Origin: CAYWNA01 sp964459305
GTDB lineage: Bacteria > Planctomycetota > Planctomycetia > Pirellulales > Pirellulaceae
DNA: 35,852 bases
Direction: 5' to 3'
NCBI GenBank assembly: GCA_964459305.1
Contig: CAYWNA010000126.1
Location: 1 to 35,852, forward strand
Shown here in pieces: positions 26,346 through 34,833 of the stretch (within the stretch, counting starts at the first letter, position 1; the number at the start of each line of letters is the position of its first letter). The notes under the pieces were generated by a model. It worked only from the letters and a program-made list of their open reading frames with translations. It was not told the DNA's origin and did not search any database. The translations under genes were made by a program, and so were the position numbers.

Positions 26346-26885
26346 CCGACAGTTCCTCCTCATATGGTCACAGCGTTCGATGGCAACGAGACGATCAACA
26401 AGAGAATATCACCGATCGGCCAGCGCGAAAAGCGACCCGATCCGCGCCCGTCGGAACAGCGTGCAACTCACTAGCCCGACGCGCCAGCGAAGGAACTGCT
26501 CGAAATCAATGTGATCCAGCCATGTCGACGAGGTGGCGTCCGAGACTGCCGGCCGTCCGTTGGTCACCGCCTTTCCTCGAAAACGTTGACCGCGCGTAGC
26601 GGCGCGGGTACCTTTCTTGTTTGACGTTGGTGTCTCAGTACGGCTGGGTTCTTGACATTGAAGGGGAAAAACTATGTTCACCCCAGCGTTGCATAAATGT
26701 CGTGGGATAGGCTTCCAGCCTGTCGGAGTTTTCCGTTGATTCAGCCCATACCTGTCCGATCAGTAGACAACACGTTTCGTGGCGTCTACCGACCGACCAA
26801 AAAACGCACTTTGACACTACCATGACAGGCTGGAAGCCTATCCCACGAGGAAGAGTCTGCAACTACGGGGTTCACACTTGCGAGG
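26346..26885. other. Intergenic region with palindromic element
   Basis: A 540-base gap between the divergent GH10-like gene and the small membrane-protein gene. It holds inverted repeat copy 3 (26700-26848) with looser outer arms at 26675-26693 and 26858-26876 (14 of 19 positions). The remaining 300 bases show only unsupported short frames. Confidence 0.6.
26700..26848. repeat. Inverted repeat, copy 3 (25-bp arms, 99-base loop)
   Basis: The arms 26700-26724 and 26824-26848 are exact reverse complements with the GTGGGATAGGCTTCCAGCCT core. The 99-base loop is unlike the loops of copies 1 and 2. The right end is only about 37 bases from the start of the membrane-protein gene at 26886, so it may influence its expression. 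Confidence 0.95.
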
Positions 26886-27233
26886 ATGCTTGGAGCCATC
26901 ACACTGATACTATCAGTCGCCCTGTTTGTATTCATCATTAGCAGCTCTCCGCCCTCCATGGGGCCTGCGTTGTTTCTCAACATTCCATGTTTGGTATTCT
27001 GCGTGGTGGGCACGGCGGGTATCCTGCTCGTTGCTTGCGACAAGACAGGTTGGCAGAGCGCATGGAGATTTGTTATCGGACATCCAGAAGACGAAGCCAC
27101 GCAATCAGCAGCAGCGAACTTCTTCGCCGTGGCCGCGAGGGCAGCCATATCCGTAGGGGTGGTGGCGATGATCATTGCACTGCACTACGTGCTCCGGAGC
27201 TTCGGTTTGGATATTCGCACGACAGGCGTTTGA
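26886..27233 (+). CDS. Small membrane protein, weakly MotA-like
   Basis: A 115-residue protein with three hydrophobic segments: residues about 3-20, 28-50 and 83-105. The spacing and pieces such as GAITLILSVALFVF, a middle LFLNIPCLVFCVVGTAGILL and FFAVAARAAISVGVVAMII loosely recall the N-terminal half of MotA/ExbB-type proton-channel subunits, but the part carrying the later helices is missing, so a channel role is speculative. It lies at the inner membrane. The ATG at 26886 is preceded too closely by GAGG, which makes the start or translation efficiency uncertain. No MotB/ExbD partner is nearby. Confidence 0.5.
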   Translation: MLGAITLILSVALFVFIISSSPPSMGPALFLNIPCLVFCVVGTAGILLVACDKTGWQSAWRFVIGHPEDEATQSAAANFFAVAARAAISVGVVAMIIALHYVLRSFGLDIRTTGV

Positions 27234-27612
27234 CGATCACAGCCACCCCCTTCCAACGATCTCGTGGCGGAAAAAGCAGGAGAATAGACGGTCCACGAAC
27301 TCCCGTCCTGGTGATTGTCCAGCACTTGGACAAGCGACACGAAAGGCGGTTACATCGTTCACGCTGCGCGGCGTTTCAACGCCCGGCCGTACTTGTGATT
27401 AGCTCATTGGGTCATCCGCTTCCAAGGGACAAAGGCGACTCAACCGTCATAACCGGTACAACTGGTTTCTCCAGCCTTCTCATGTCCCGACGATCTTGGC
27501 CCTCGTGGGCCATCTGATTCAAGGCCCGTCCGAAAGGCGTCCGATGTCATCCAATAGCGAACTTGCCCCTAAAGATGATCTGCGCGCCCCATGCGTGTGA
27601 GATCATCGAATC
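27234..27612. other. Intergenic region, no gene seen
   Basis: A 379-base stretch between two plus-strand genes. The open frames here are extensions of shadows and have no recognisable motif, signal or ribosome site. No strong repeats were noticed. Confidence 0.45.
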
Positions 27613-28584
27613 ATGGATGGAAAAATGAAAACTTGTGTTGCCGCAATTTGCCTGTTTGTTGCGTGGCCGATGTTGCTGGTGCGAGCGGACGAGCCTTCCT
27701 TGCCCTCAACGTCCGCTTCGTCGCATGCGTCGTACAGGGTCGCCTCCTTGCTGGATCCCCCGATTCTGGACTCCGCGGAGCCGTATACGATGCAGGAGCA
27801 GCCCCTGTTTGAACAACAGCCACGTCCTGGAGTTTTACAGGGACTCTACCACTCCACAACCGTGTTGGCTGCCGATGAAGATCAGTTGGCCATTACGGAA
27901 CTCGATTTCAGGGCGACGTTTGGCTTTCCTATGCCGACCCGCGAGGCGCCGCTGCTGATCACGCCGAGTTTCGGCTTGGACGTGCTCGGGGTGGGCACCC
28001 TGGATATGCCAAGCGAACTCTACGATGCTACGGTCGAAGTTCGGCACCTACGGCCCATGGGCGACCGTTGGACGCTTGACGTCGCGGCCACGCCAGGCGT
28101 GCATGGGAACACGGATACCAGCGAAAGGGAGGTACGTCTGCAGGGGCGCGCCATCGGAATCTACCAATGGCGACCAGACACAAAGGCCGTCTTGGGAGTC
28201 ATGTATCTGGATCGCGAGGACATCAGTCTGCTGCCGGCGGCGGGGTTTATCTGGACGCCTACGGACTACTTGAAACTTGATCTCCTCTTCCCAAAACCAC
28301 GAATCGCTCTGCGCAGCTACTGCGACTGCCATTCTGTCTGGTGGTTGTACGTGGGTGGCGAACTTGGCGGGGGCAGTTGGGGCGTGACTCGGGCCGGCGG
28401 TGCAGGCGATGTCGCTACGCTCCGCGACTACCGTTTGCTGGTAGGCATGGAGAGGAAGGCTGAACTTGTTACCCTCAGACTCGAGTGGGGTTACGCGTTC
28501 AGCCGCGAACTGGAATACGCCAGCGGGATCGGCGACGTAAGCCTAGGTAATGCCGGCTTCGTGCGCGGGGTGATCTCTTACTGA
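27613..28584 (+). CDS. Predicted outer-membrane beta-barrel protein
   Basis: A 323-residue exported protein. A signal peptide covers about residues 1-25 (MKTCVAAICLFVAWPMLLVRA from the second Met). After a low-complexity linker, from about residue 75 the chain alternates hydrophobic and polar residues in short strands (LAITELDFRATFGF, YDATVEVRHLRPMG, WTLDVAATPGV, LVTLRLEWGYAFS) and ends in ...GVISY with an aromatic last residue, as barrels inserted by BamA do. It resembles the planctomycete DUF6268-type barrels, by memory only. An alternative start at 27625, preceded by GGATGGAAA, would give a cleaner signal peptide. It is a single gene with a palindromic element downstream. Confidence 0.7.
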   Translation: MDGKMKTCVAAICLFVAWPMLLVRADEPSLPSTSASSHASYRVASLLDPPILDSAEPYTMQEQPLFEQQPRPGVLQGLYHSTTVLAADEDQLAITELDFRATFGFPMPTREAPLLITPSFGLDVLGVGTLDMPSELYDATVEVRHLRPMGDRWTLDVAATPGVHGNTDTSEREVRLQGRAIGIYQWRPDTKAVLGVMYLDREDISLLPAAGFIWTPTDYLKLDLLFPKPRIALRSYCDCHSVWWLYVGGELGGGSWGVTRAGGAGDVATLRDYRLLVGMERKAELVTLRLEWGYAFSRELEYASGIGDVSLGNAGFVRGVISY

Positions 28585-28981
28585 TCAGCCAAGCAGCCAT
28601 TCATAGTCATTCACGTAATATCGAGACGTCCTGTTTGGCTATACCACCCGCGGCCAGGATTGACACTTTTCGGCATGTAGCCGAAGTCGCCAGACTTTGG
28701 TCTGCGCAGGGAAAAACCAAACTCTGGCGAGTTCGGCTACAGGTCAAACTTGTCCGCGCATGGTATAACGGCTAGCCGAAGGCGTCGGTGAAGACGCCAT
28801 CCAGTCGCCTCCGGATTGCCGTCAGACAGGATACTTCAAACCGGCGACACGCTAATCTGCAGCGATGAAACCGACGCTCTGCGGGACGTGACGTCGCCGA
28901 CGATCCGACCGTGGAAAGGTGTCATCGCGGCGGGTATACTGGCGATCGTTCTATCCTGCTGCCGCATACGAGGAAGTCGCC
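28585..28981. other. Intergenic region with palindromic element
   Basis: A 397-base gap between the barrel gene and the PQQ-propeller gene. It holds the inverted-repeat element at 28640-28767. The remaining part up to the next ATG has short frames only and presumably carries the propeller promoter. Confidence 0.55.
28640..28767. repeat. Nested inverted-repeat element
   Basis: The outer arms 28640-28653 (TATACCACCCGCGG) and 28754-28767 pair at 12 of 14 positions. The inner arms 28676-28701 (TGTAGCCGAAGTCGCCAGAC...) and 28716-28741 pair at 24 of 26 around a 14-base loop. It lies 56 bases after the barrel gene stop. It is a different sequence family from copies 1-3 but has the same nested layout, and there is no coding capacity. 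Confidence 0.8.
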
Positions 28982-30247
28982 ATGTTTGCCATCCGTTTCT
29001 CGACGCATTTGAGACAGACGTTTCGGCTCTTATCGATTCTCAGTTTGCTCGCGGCTGCGTCGGTCCAAGCGGCAGAAGCTCCCTTTTGGCCGCAATTCCA
29101 CGGCCCTAACCGGGATAACATCTCGACCGAAACGGGACTGCTCAAGAGCTGGCCCGACGGCGGTCCCACGTTGCTGTGGACGGCTCGCGGAATCGGGCAG
29201 GGATTCTCGAGCGTGTCGCTGGCCCACGGCTTGATCTACACCGCCGGCAAAATCGGCGACAAGACCGTTGTCATTACGTTGGATTTGGATGGCGAGATCC
29301 GATGGCAATACGAGAACGGGCGGGCATGGTCCGGTCCTTCGCCCGGTTCGCGCGCAACACCGACCATCGATGGCGACCGGCTCTATCACAAGGGCCCGCA
29401 CGGTGACCTGGTGTGTCTGGATGCCCGCACAGGCACGAAGATCTGGGGGCTGAACATCCTGGACAGGTTCGGAAGCAAGAACATCACTTGGGCCATTTCC
29501 GAATCGCTGCTGATCGACGGCGACCGAGTGATTTGCAGCCCCGGCGGACCTCAAGCCGCCGTGGTGGCGCTGGACAAGATCACCGGCGAAGTCGAGTGGA
29601 AATCGCCGAGCACCGGCGAACTGGCGGGGTACGCATCACCGAGTTTGTTCGAATACGGCGGACAGCGAATCCTTTCGACAATGACCGCAAAAGCGTCCAT
29701 TGGGCTGAACGCCGACACGGGCAAGTTGCTTTGGCACGTTCGCCATATCACGCCCTGGGACGAGAACATCTTCACGCCCATTCTGCACGACGGCTGCGTG
29801 TTCTACAGCACCGGGCACAAGGTGGGTAGCAGGAAGCTAGAGCTGCACAGCCGCGACGGCAAAGTGACGACCGAGACGCTCTGGGAATCGAACGAACTGG
29901 ACAACCATCACGGCGGCGTGATACTGCTGGACGGCTACCTCTACGGCTCCGGCCACCGCCGCGGCTGGATCTGCCTGGACTGGAAAACGGGCGAAACGAT
30001 GTACAATGAGCCCGGCGTCGGAAAGGGATCACTCACTTATGCCGACGGAATGTTCTACACGCTCGGTGAGCGGTATCAGATGGGTCTGGTCAAAGCAGCG
30101 CCCGAGCACCACGAGCTGATCAGCGAGTTTCGCCTTCCCGACGGCGGTCAGGGCCCGGCGTGGGCGCATCCGGTCGTCTGCGCCGGCCGACTGTACATTC
30201 GCCATGACGATTACTTGTACGCCTATGATGTCACGGCGAAACAGTGA
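28982..30247 (+). CDS. Secreted PQQ-like beta-propeller protein
   Basis: A 421-residue exported protein of the PQQ-like/BamB-type propeller family. A signal peptide occupies about residues 1-30 (LLSILSLLAAASVQA-AE), followed by the typical planctomycete opening FWPQFHGPNRDNIS. Repeated blade motifs are visible: GLIYTAGKIG, LDLDGEIRWQYENG, LVCLDARTGTKIW, VVALDKITGEVEW, LNADTGKLLWH, WICLDWKTGETMYNE. These A-x-D-x-x-T/D-G-x-x-x-W repeats fit eight blades. PQQ binding and dehydrogenase activity are not implied. The ATG at 28982 follows GAGGAAGTC at good spacing; the longer frame from 28919 lacks an SD and disrupts the signal. It is convergent with the STAS gene, with 5 bases between the ends. Confidence 0.88.
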   Translation: MFAIRFSTHLRQTFRLLSILSLLAAASVQAAEAPFWPQFHGPNRDNISTETGLLKSWPDGGPTLLWTARGIGQGFSSVSLAHGLIYTAGKIGDKTVVITLDLDGEIRWQYENGRAWSGPSPGSRATPTIDGDRLYHKGPHGDLVCLDARTGTKIWGLNILDRFGSKNITWAISESLLIDGDRVICSPGGPQAAVVALDKITGEVEWKSPSTGELAGYASPSLFEYGGQRILSTMTAKASIGLNADTGKLLWHVRHITPWDENIFTPILHDGCVFYSTGHKVGSRKLELHSRDGKVTTETLWESNELDNHHGGVILLDGYLYGSGHRRGWICLDWKTGETMYNEPGVGKGSLTYADGMFYTLGERYQMGLVKAAPEHHELISEFRLPDGGQGPAWAHPVVCAGRLYIRHDDYLYAYDVTAKQ

Positions 30248-30252
30248 GCGGT

Positions 30253-30609
30253 CTAGAAGGTGTCCAAAGCGGCGGCTTTCGTCTTGTGGATCTCGAAGGC
30301 AGTCTGATCGAGTTTGAGCCTTTCGAAGGACTCGCAGACGGTGTGGCTCATTTCGCAAGTCTTCAGCCGACCACTTTCGGATTCCACACGGTCTTTCACC
30401 ATCAGCAGGGCGGCCATGATAGCCGTAGAACAATACTCGACGCGGGAGAAGTCCACCACCAACTTTCGCGGATGTTCCCGTTCGACGAATTCGACCAGTT
30501 CCCCCTGCAAACTGGTATAGTCATCGATGTCAAAAAACATCGGATCCATCAAGCGAATCGAGATGACATCGCCGAGTTCTTCAATGTCGAAGTGTCTGGA
30601 CGTATCCAT
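30253..30609 (-). CDS. STAS-domain protein (anti-sigma factor antagonist-like)
   Basis: A 118-residue single STAS domain, the fold of SpoIIAA/RsbV-type anti-anti-sigma factors. It has the strand-helix pattern VISIRLMDPMFFDIDDYTSLQ and the core KLVVDFSRVEYCSTAIMAALL, where Ser61 or Thr62 sits where the phosphorylated serine lies in the family. It would bind and be phosphorylated by a partner-switch kinase to control a sigma factor or other partner. No kinase, phosphatase or sigma gene is in the window. The ATG at 30609 has GGAGGG about eight bases upstream; the ATG at 30624 overlaps that SD and is rejected. It is convergent with the propeller gene. Confidence 0.85.
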   Translation of the reverse strand: MDTSRHFDIEELGDVISIRLMDPMFFDIDDYTSLQGELVEFVEREHPRKLVVDFSRVEYCSTAIMAALLMVKDRVESESGRLKTCEMSHTVCESFERLKLDQTAFEIHKTKAAALDTF

Positions 30610-30835
30610 CTTTCGTCCCTCCATTTCACGGTTCTACGCAACGATCTTCCCAATGACTATAACAGATCTTCGACATTCCGTCGAATTTGATGCGTGCTAA
30701 AAGCGTTCTGGTGTGCTCAGCAGGTGAGCACGACCTGTACAATACAGAGAGACCCGAAGCAAGAATCAGCCCCTTTGCGACGTGTCACGCGGAAATCGAC
30801 TTTTGCGCCGGCTCCGGAGAATGAGAGAAAAACAA

Positions 30836-32170
30836 ATGGAACGACGTGATTTCTTCAAACAGTCGACGGTGGGAATCATCGGCACGGCGGCCTTCGCCGG
30901 TCTGTCGGCAAACGCGGCGGATGGGAAAGAACGCACCCGGCGGTGTGAGCCGCTGGCGAACGACTACACGGTGTTGTGGAAGGCCTCCGATCCAATGAAC
31001 GAGATCGGATACTGCCCTGCGCTAGCCCGATTGCCCGCGGGGCGGCTGATTGGGTGTATGCTCCACGCAGGCGCCGATACCGAAAAGCAGCGCGAGTGGA
31101 CCGTCCGGGTCCATACCAGCGACGATCGGGGCCGCACGTGGATACATCGCGTCGATGTGCCGATGATCGACTGCTTTCCATTCGCGGCCGGTGCGTCCGT
31201 CTATGTCATCGGCGGCCGCCACGACCTGACGATCATCCGCTCGGATGACCAAGGCACAACATGGTCGCCACCGGTGAAGCTGACCGCGGGTAAATTGTGG
31301 TACTGCCATCCGGGCAGCGCCGTGTTCACACGCGAACGCATCTACTTCGTGATGGAACAGATCATGGCGCCCATCGATCGGGGCTTCCCCACACACGTCT
31401 TCGCCCCGGTTGTCCTATCAGCCCGCACGTCGGACGACCTGACCAAGCCCGACGCTTGGACGTTTTCCAACACGCTGAGCTTTCAAGATGTTATCGAGCA
31501 GAACGGCGCGCCGAATCTTCTGGGGGTACCCTTCTACTCACCCGGTCGCCATGAGCATCCGACCTCGTATCGAGGCATGGCCCCGATCGGTTGGGGCGAA
31601 ACGAATTTGGTTCAGATTGCCGATCCGGACAACATCTGGTTTGATCCGAACGGTCGCACCTTCCATCTGTTGTCGCGGGCAGTCACCGGATGCACCAACC
31701 TGGCATGTCTTGCCAAAGCGGTCGAGTCAGAAGACGGCGGGAAAATCACGGTCAGTCTTCAAGAGGCACCGTCCGGCAAACCTGTGCTTTACGTTCCGTT
31801 GCCCGGCGGCCAGGTCTCCTTTCACATTGCGTACGACGAACCATCGCGGTTGTTCTGGATGATATCCTCTCAGACCACCGATTCGATGAAACGCGTCGAG
31901 CGGCTGCATCCAAAACGGTACAACATGCCCAATCAGGAACGCCACCGTCTGGTACTGCATTTTTCCAGGAACTGCATCGACTGGTGTTTCGCTGGAGTCG
32001 TGGCCAAGGTCGACGACGTGGGCCAATCGCACCATGGTGGCAACATGGTCATCGACGGCGACGACCTCCACATTCTCATGCGCACCGCCGACGCCGCAGC
32101 TAAGAACGCCCACAACTCCAACCTGATCACCTTCCACACCGTGAGACGCTTCCGCGATTTAGAGTACTGA
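30836..32170 (+). CDS. Sialidase-like secreted protein, Tat signal
   Basis: A 444-residue protein beginning MERRDFFKQSTVGIIGTAAF, a twin-arginine-type signal (RRDFF) followed by a hydrophobic stretch ending at ANAAD, so it is probably folded before export. The body is a six-bladed sialidase-like propeller: two Asp-box/BNR motifs are clear (SDDRGRTW and SDDQGTTW), with HPGSAVF, NIWFDPNGRTFHLL and GGNMVIDGDDLHIL in later blades. It resembles planctomycete exo-alpha-sialidase-like proteins; the catalytic Tyr/Glu/Arg set cannot be verified by eye, so substrate and activity are open. The frame is open from 30782, but the ATG at 30836 fits the Tat signal best, with a GAGA-rich leader before it. It is divergent from the STAS gene. 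Confidence 0.78.
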   Translation: MERRDFFKQSTVGIIGTAAFAGLSANAADGKERTRRCEPLANDYTVLWKASDPMNEIGYCPALARLPAGRLIGCMLHAGADTEKQREWTVRVHTSDDRGRTWIHRVDVPMIDCFPFAAGASVYVIGGRHDLTIIRSDDQGTTWSPPVKLTAGKLWYCHPGSAVFTRERIYFVMEQIMAPIDRGFPTHVFAPVVLSARTSDDLTKPDAWTFSNTLSFQDVIEQNGAPNLLGVPFYSPGRHEHPTSYRGMAPIGWGETNLVQIADPDNIWFDPNGRTFHLLSRAVTGCTNLACLAKAVESEDGGKITVSLQEAPSGKPVLYVPLPGGQVSFHIAYDEPSRLFWMISSQTTDSMKRVERLHPKRYNMPNQERHRLVLHFSRNCIDWCFAGVVAKVDDVGQSHHGGNMVIDGDDLHILMRTADAAAKNAHNSNLITFHTVRRFRDLEY

Positions 32171-32179
32171 AGCGGCCCC

Positions 32180-32299
32180 GTGAATCGATCACTCTTTCGA
32201 ACGGTCCTCGTCCTGCTGGCGACAGTCCTGCTACCTTCGTTTGCCTCGGGTGGCAAACGGGGGAGCAGAAACCGAATGTCGGCTCGTGCGTCGACATGA
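32180..32299 (+). pseudogene. Orphan signal peptide, probable gene remnant
   Basis: A GTG-started frame encodes MNRSLFRTVLVLLATVLLPS followed by FASGG and only about 14 more residues before TGA. The first 23 residues are a textbook signal peptide, but no mature protein follows. The coding sense breaks at a perfect 8-bp hairpin, CGTTTGCC/GGCAAACG (32238-32259), which looks like an inserted palindromic repeat. It starts 9 bases after the sialidase stop, so it was probably second in an operon. No ribosome site stands out. Confidence 0.4.
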
Positions 32300-32686
32300 C
32301 CGTTCTCAACCGCTTTGGTGAGATTAACTGCGACTTCCAATGATTCGGCAACTCCGATCCCTTTTTGGTCGATTTTCATTTTGTCTCTGCCGATGACACA
32401 TTCGTAGGACGATGGAACGTTGCCTTCATTGCTTGATGACATCCCAAGCCACCCCAGTCAGGATGGCGTGGGTTCTTCAGGCACCAAGCCCACATGATCT
32501 GCATATTCCGACGATCCGGTATGGGGAAGTCTGTGGTTGTTTGTCGTTCCGTCATCCTTCGAGACGCGTCTCAAAGGGGCAGGGGCACCCAGCATCACCT
32601 CGTCCATCATCGTGTTTGATGTCCAGGTTCACTCGAAGGATCGTTGCGGCCCTTATTCAAATACCTCCGTGTTGGTTCATGTTCAG
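32300..32686. other. Intergenic region, possible remnant coding
   Basis: No intact gene is seen. On the minus strand, from 32442 down to about 32262, a frame reads with plausible composition (for example DQKGIGVAESLEVAVNLTKA) and then runs into sequence antisense to the sialidase gene. It may be a truncated gene or chance. The glycosyltransferase frame is open from 32537, but 32537-32686 is not clearly coding. Confidence 0.35.
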
Positions 32687-33709
32687 ATGGACAATCGATT
32701 TCTGGGCGAAAGCGGCGATGCCAGCCGCGCATGGACCCGTAGCGACTTTCCCGAGCACCAATTCTCGATCTCCTCGGAAGATCGCCAATGGTATTCAAAC
32801 CTCGTCGCTCGTGGCAGCCACCAAATGGCGCGACAGCGGGTGGTGATTTGCGGTCTGGCGCGAAATCTGGAGCACGTTCTACCCGCCACGATTACTCGCT
32901 TCGAGCGCCTAGGCGAAATGTTCCTCGACTATCGCGCTGTCGTCTTCGAAAACGACTCCCACGATGCGACTCGCGAGATCTTGGCCGATTGGGCGGCAGG
33001 TAATCGGCGTGTCGCGGTCCTTTCGGAACGTATCGGTGATCCCTTGAATCCGTGCAAGCGCTGTCCGCGGCGCGGTACGCGAATGGCGAAGTACCGCAAT
33101 CGCTATCGCGATTATGTAGCGGAACGCTTCGCTCACTTCGATGTCGCCATCGTCATCGACATGGATCTGGCGGCGGGGTTCAGTTACGAGGGCGTCTGCA
33201 ATACCTTCGGCCATCGGAATTGGGATTTCGTCGGTTCGTATGGCATCATCTTTCGTCGCGCGAGGATCATTGGCATTCGCATCGGTCCGATCGTACGAAT
33301 GCACTACGATGCCTGGGCTTTTCGTCGCCTCGGCGACGACACCGCTTTGACCACACGGTACGTCAACGCGATGAAGTGGCGGCGGGGCGATTCGCTGGTA
33401 CGCGTTAACTCATGCTTCGGCGGGCTTGGCGTTTACCGGATCGAAGCCATACTCCGCAGCCGCTACGAAGGCGGCGATTGCGAGCACGTCGGATTCCATC
33501 GAAATATGCGCCGCCACGGCCTGACGGGGTTGTACTTGAATCCAAACCAAATCGTCAATCACGGATTCCGAGGGTCGTCTTTTCTCGGCCTCCGTCGCGT
33601 GCCAAGGGCTTTTCCGATACCGATAGGTTGGCTGGACCGTTGCTTCACCAGTGACGGCATCGCCAATGGCTGGGGCCATGAGGATGTTCTTCGGCGGCAA
33701 GCCGGGTGA
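32687..33709 (+). CDS. Glycosyltransferase, capsule-associated CAP59/CMT1-like
   Basis: A 340-residue cytoplasmic or membrane-associated glycosyltransferase. The core starts at MARQRVVICGLARNLEHVLP and has VVFENDSHDATREILADW, the YENDSxD-type motif of the CAP59/alpha-1,3-mannosyltransferase (GT69) family. Then AIVIDMDLA supplies a DxD-type metal/nucleotide-sugar site, followed by NWDFVGSYGI and the acidic GGDCEHVGFH. It should add a sugar, perhaps mannose, to a surface polysaccharide. The start is uncertain: the frame is open from 32537, Met codons lie at 32687 and 32825, and none has a strong SD. It is convergent with the sulfotransferase pair (25 bases between ends), pointing to a sulfated surface glycan locus. 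Confidence 0.68.
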   Translation: MDNRFLGESGDASRAWTRSDFPEHQFSISSEDRQWYSNLVARGSHQMARQRVVICGLARNLEHVLPATITRFERLGEMFLDYRAVVFENDSHDATREILADWAAGNRRVAVLSERIGDPLNPCKRCPRRGTRMAKYRNRYRDYVAERFAHFDVAIVIDMDLAAGFSYEGVCNTFGHRNWDFVGSYGIIFRRARIIGIRIGPIVRMHYDAWAFRRLGDDTALTTRYVNAMKWRRGDSLVRVNSCFGGLGVYRIEAILRSRYEGGDCEHVGFHRNMRRHGLTGLYLNPNQIVNHGFRGSSFLGLRRVPRAFPIPIGWLDRCFTSDGIANGWGHEDVLRRQAG

Positions 33710-33734
33710 ATGTTTGGTGAGCGAGCAGGACGGC

Positions 33735-34793
33735 TCATGCCGCTCGCGCAAAGCATTCGCTGGGATATTCGTACTGTGACAACGGCAATCCCCAATCGTC
33801 CGCCAGCCGCCGGTGGTCGTCGCGGACGAACTCCAGCACTCGCTCGCGCCAGGAGGGCGAAATCTCCGCTCGGGCTTTGGGGACATCGCTAGCCGTGTCG
33901 CGATTGTCCAGCCCCAGCATTCGTTGGCGGACCTGCCAGGTGCCCTGGCGAAACAGAAATGACTGAGACGGAGATCGCTCGATGGCTTTCAGCCGCTCGA
34001 TCTGCTCGACGCTCCAGCGGTCATTTGCGCGTTTCCCGTCCAGCAACTGGATCCCTTCCTCCGCGTCGATGCCTAGGAAACGGCACGTGGGGCGGATCAC
34101 TGCCGGCGGATTTTCGGCGAACTGCTCGAACAGAAACATGCGGACGTTCTCGCGGCCGAATTCTACCGCATACGCATCGGAAGTCTCGGCGCACAACATG
34201 TGTCCGAATGCGCCCTTGTTGGGAAGGCTCCACATCGCCTCCAGCCATGCCTCGATGTCGAAATATCGCGGCGGCGGGCCGAAACGGTCGGCCCAAGCCG
34301 GGGCAGCTCGATCCGGCTTGTTGAATCCTTTGAGGTTCTGGAAGTACATCGATTCGATGAACTTCAGGGGGTGCCGGACGAAGATAAGGACCTTGCAAGA
34401 GCCGAACGTGCGTCGAAAGAACCGGGCCTGCTTTCGCTTCAGCTCGCTATGGCCGGCGGTGTTTCCTTCGCGGGACCAAAGCGGCACGCGACCTTCGGCC
34501 AACGCTGGGGAAAGCAACTTGGCGAGCTGGCGGCGGCAGTGACGCGTCGCCCGCGGATGATTGCCGCGGAGTAGGAGTTCGTTCATTGCCTGGATTGCCG
34601 AGTGTGGAAACTTCCTTCGCTTGCTTCCATTTCCTGGATATTTGCCCAGGTACTCGATCTGCGAATGTCGGGCAAACAGGTGGCGTTGGATGCAGGTCGT
34701 GGCCGTCTTGGGCATGCCCAGATGCAGGCAGGGCAGCACGTTGCCCGCGCCGTGCTTCGGTCGTTTCATTTCGCGGTGGAAGCTGAAGATCAT
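33735..34793 (-). CDS. Sulfotransferase family protein (1)
   Basis: A 352-residue PAPS-dependent sulfotransferase. The 5'-phosphosulfate loop is LHLGMPKTATTCIQRHLF near residue 25-40, and the 3'-phosphate site is VLIFVRHPLKFIESMY, with Arg and Ser in their usual places. Later family features are VRMFLFEQFAENP and CRFLGIDAEEG. It should move sulfate from PAPS to a carbohydrate. The open frame runs to 35264 but overlaps the upstream gene in another frame, so the ATG at 34793 is chosen; 34769 is a second option. It lies 40 bases after the paralogous upstream gene on the same strand, so the two form a tandem duplicate operon. Confidence 0.82.
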   Translation of the reverse strand: MIFSFHREMKRPKHGAGNVLPCLHLGMPKTATTCIQRHLFARHSQIEYLGKYPGNGSKRRKFPHSAIQAMNELLLRGNHPRATRHCRRQLAKLLSPALAEGRVPLWSREGNTAGHSELKRKQARFFRRTFGSCKVLIFVRHPLKFIESMYFQNLKGFNKPDRAAPAWADRFGPPPRYFDIEAWLEAMWSLPNKGAFGHMLCAETSDAYAVEFGRENVRMFLFEQFAENPPAVIRPTCRFLGIDAEEGIQLLDGKRANDRWSVEQIERLKAIERSPSQSFLFRQGTWQVRQRMLGLDNRDTASDVPKARAEISPSWRERVLEFVRDDHRRLADDWGLPLSQYEYPSECFARAA

Positions 34794-34833
34794 CTGGCTC
34801 TCTTTTTCCCGTCCGGCTCGAATGATTCGAAGC

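Noticed and set aside
31933..32442. A 169-residue minus-strand frame
   Set aside because: Most of it is antisense to the sialidase-like gene. Only the first 60 residues look plausible, so it is mentioned as a possible remnant, not called.
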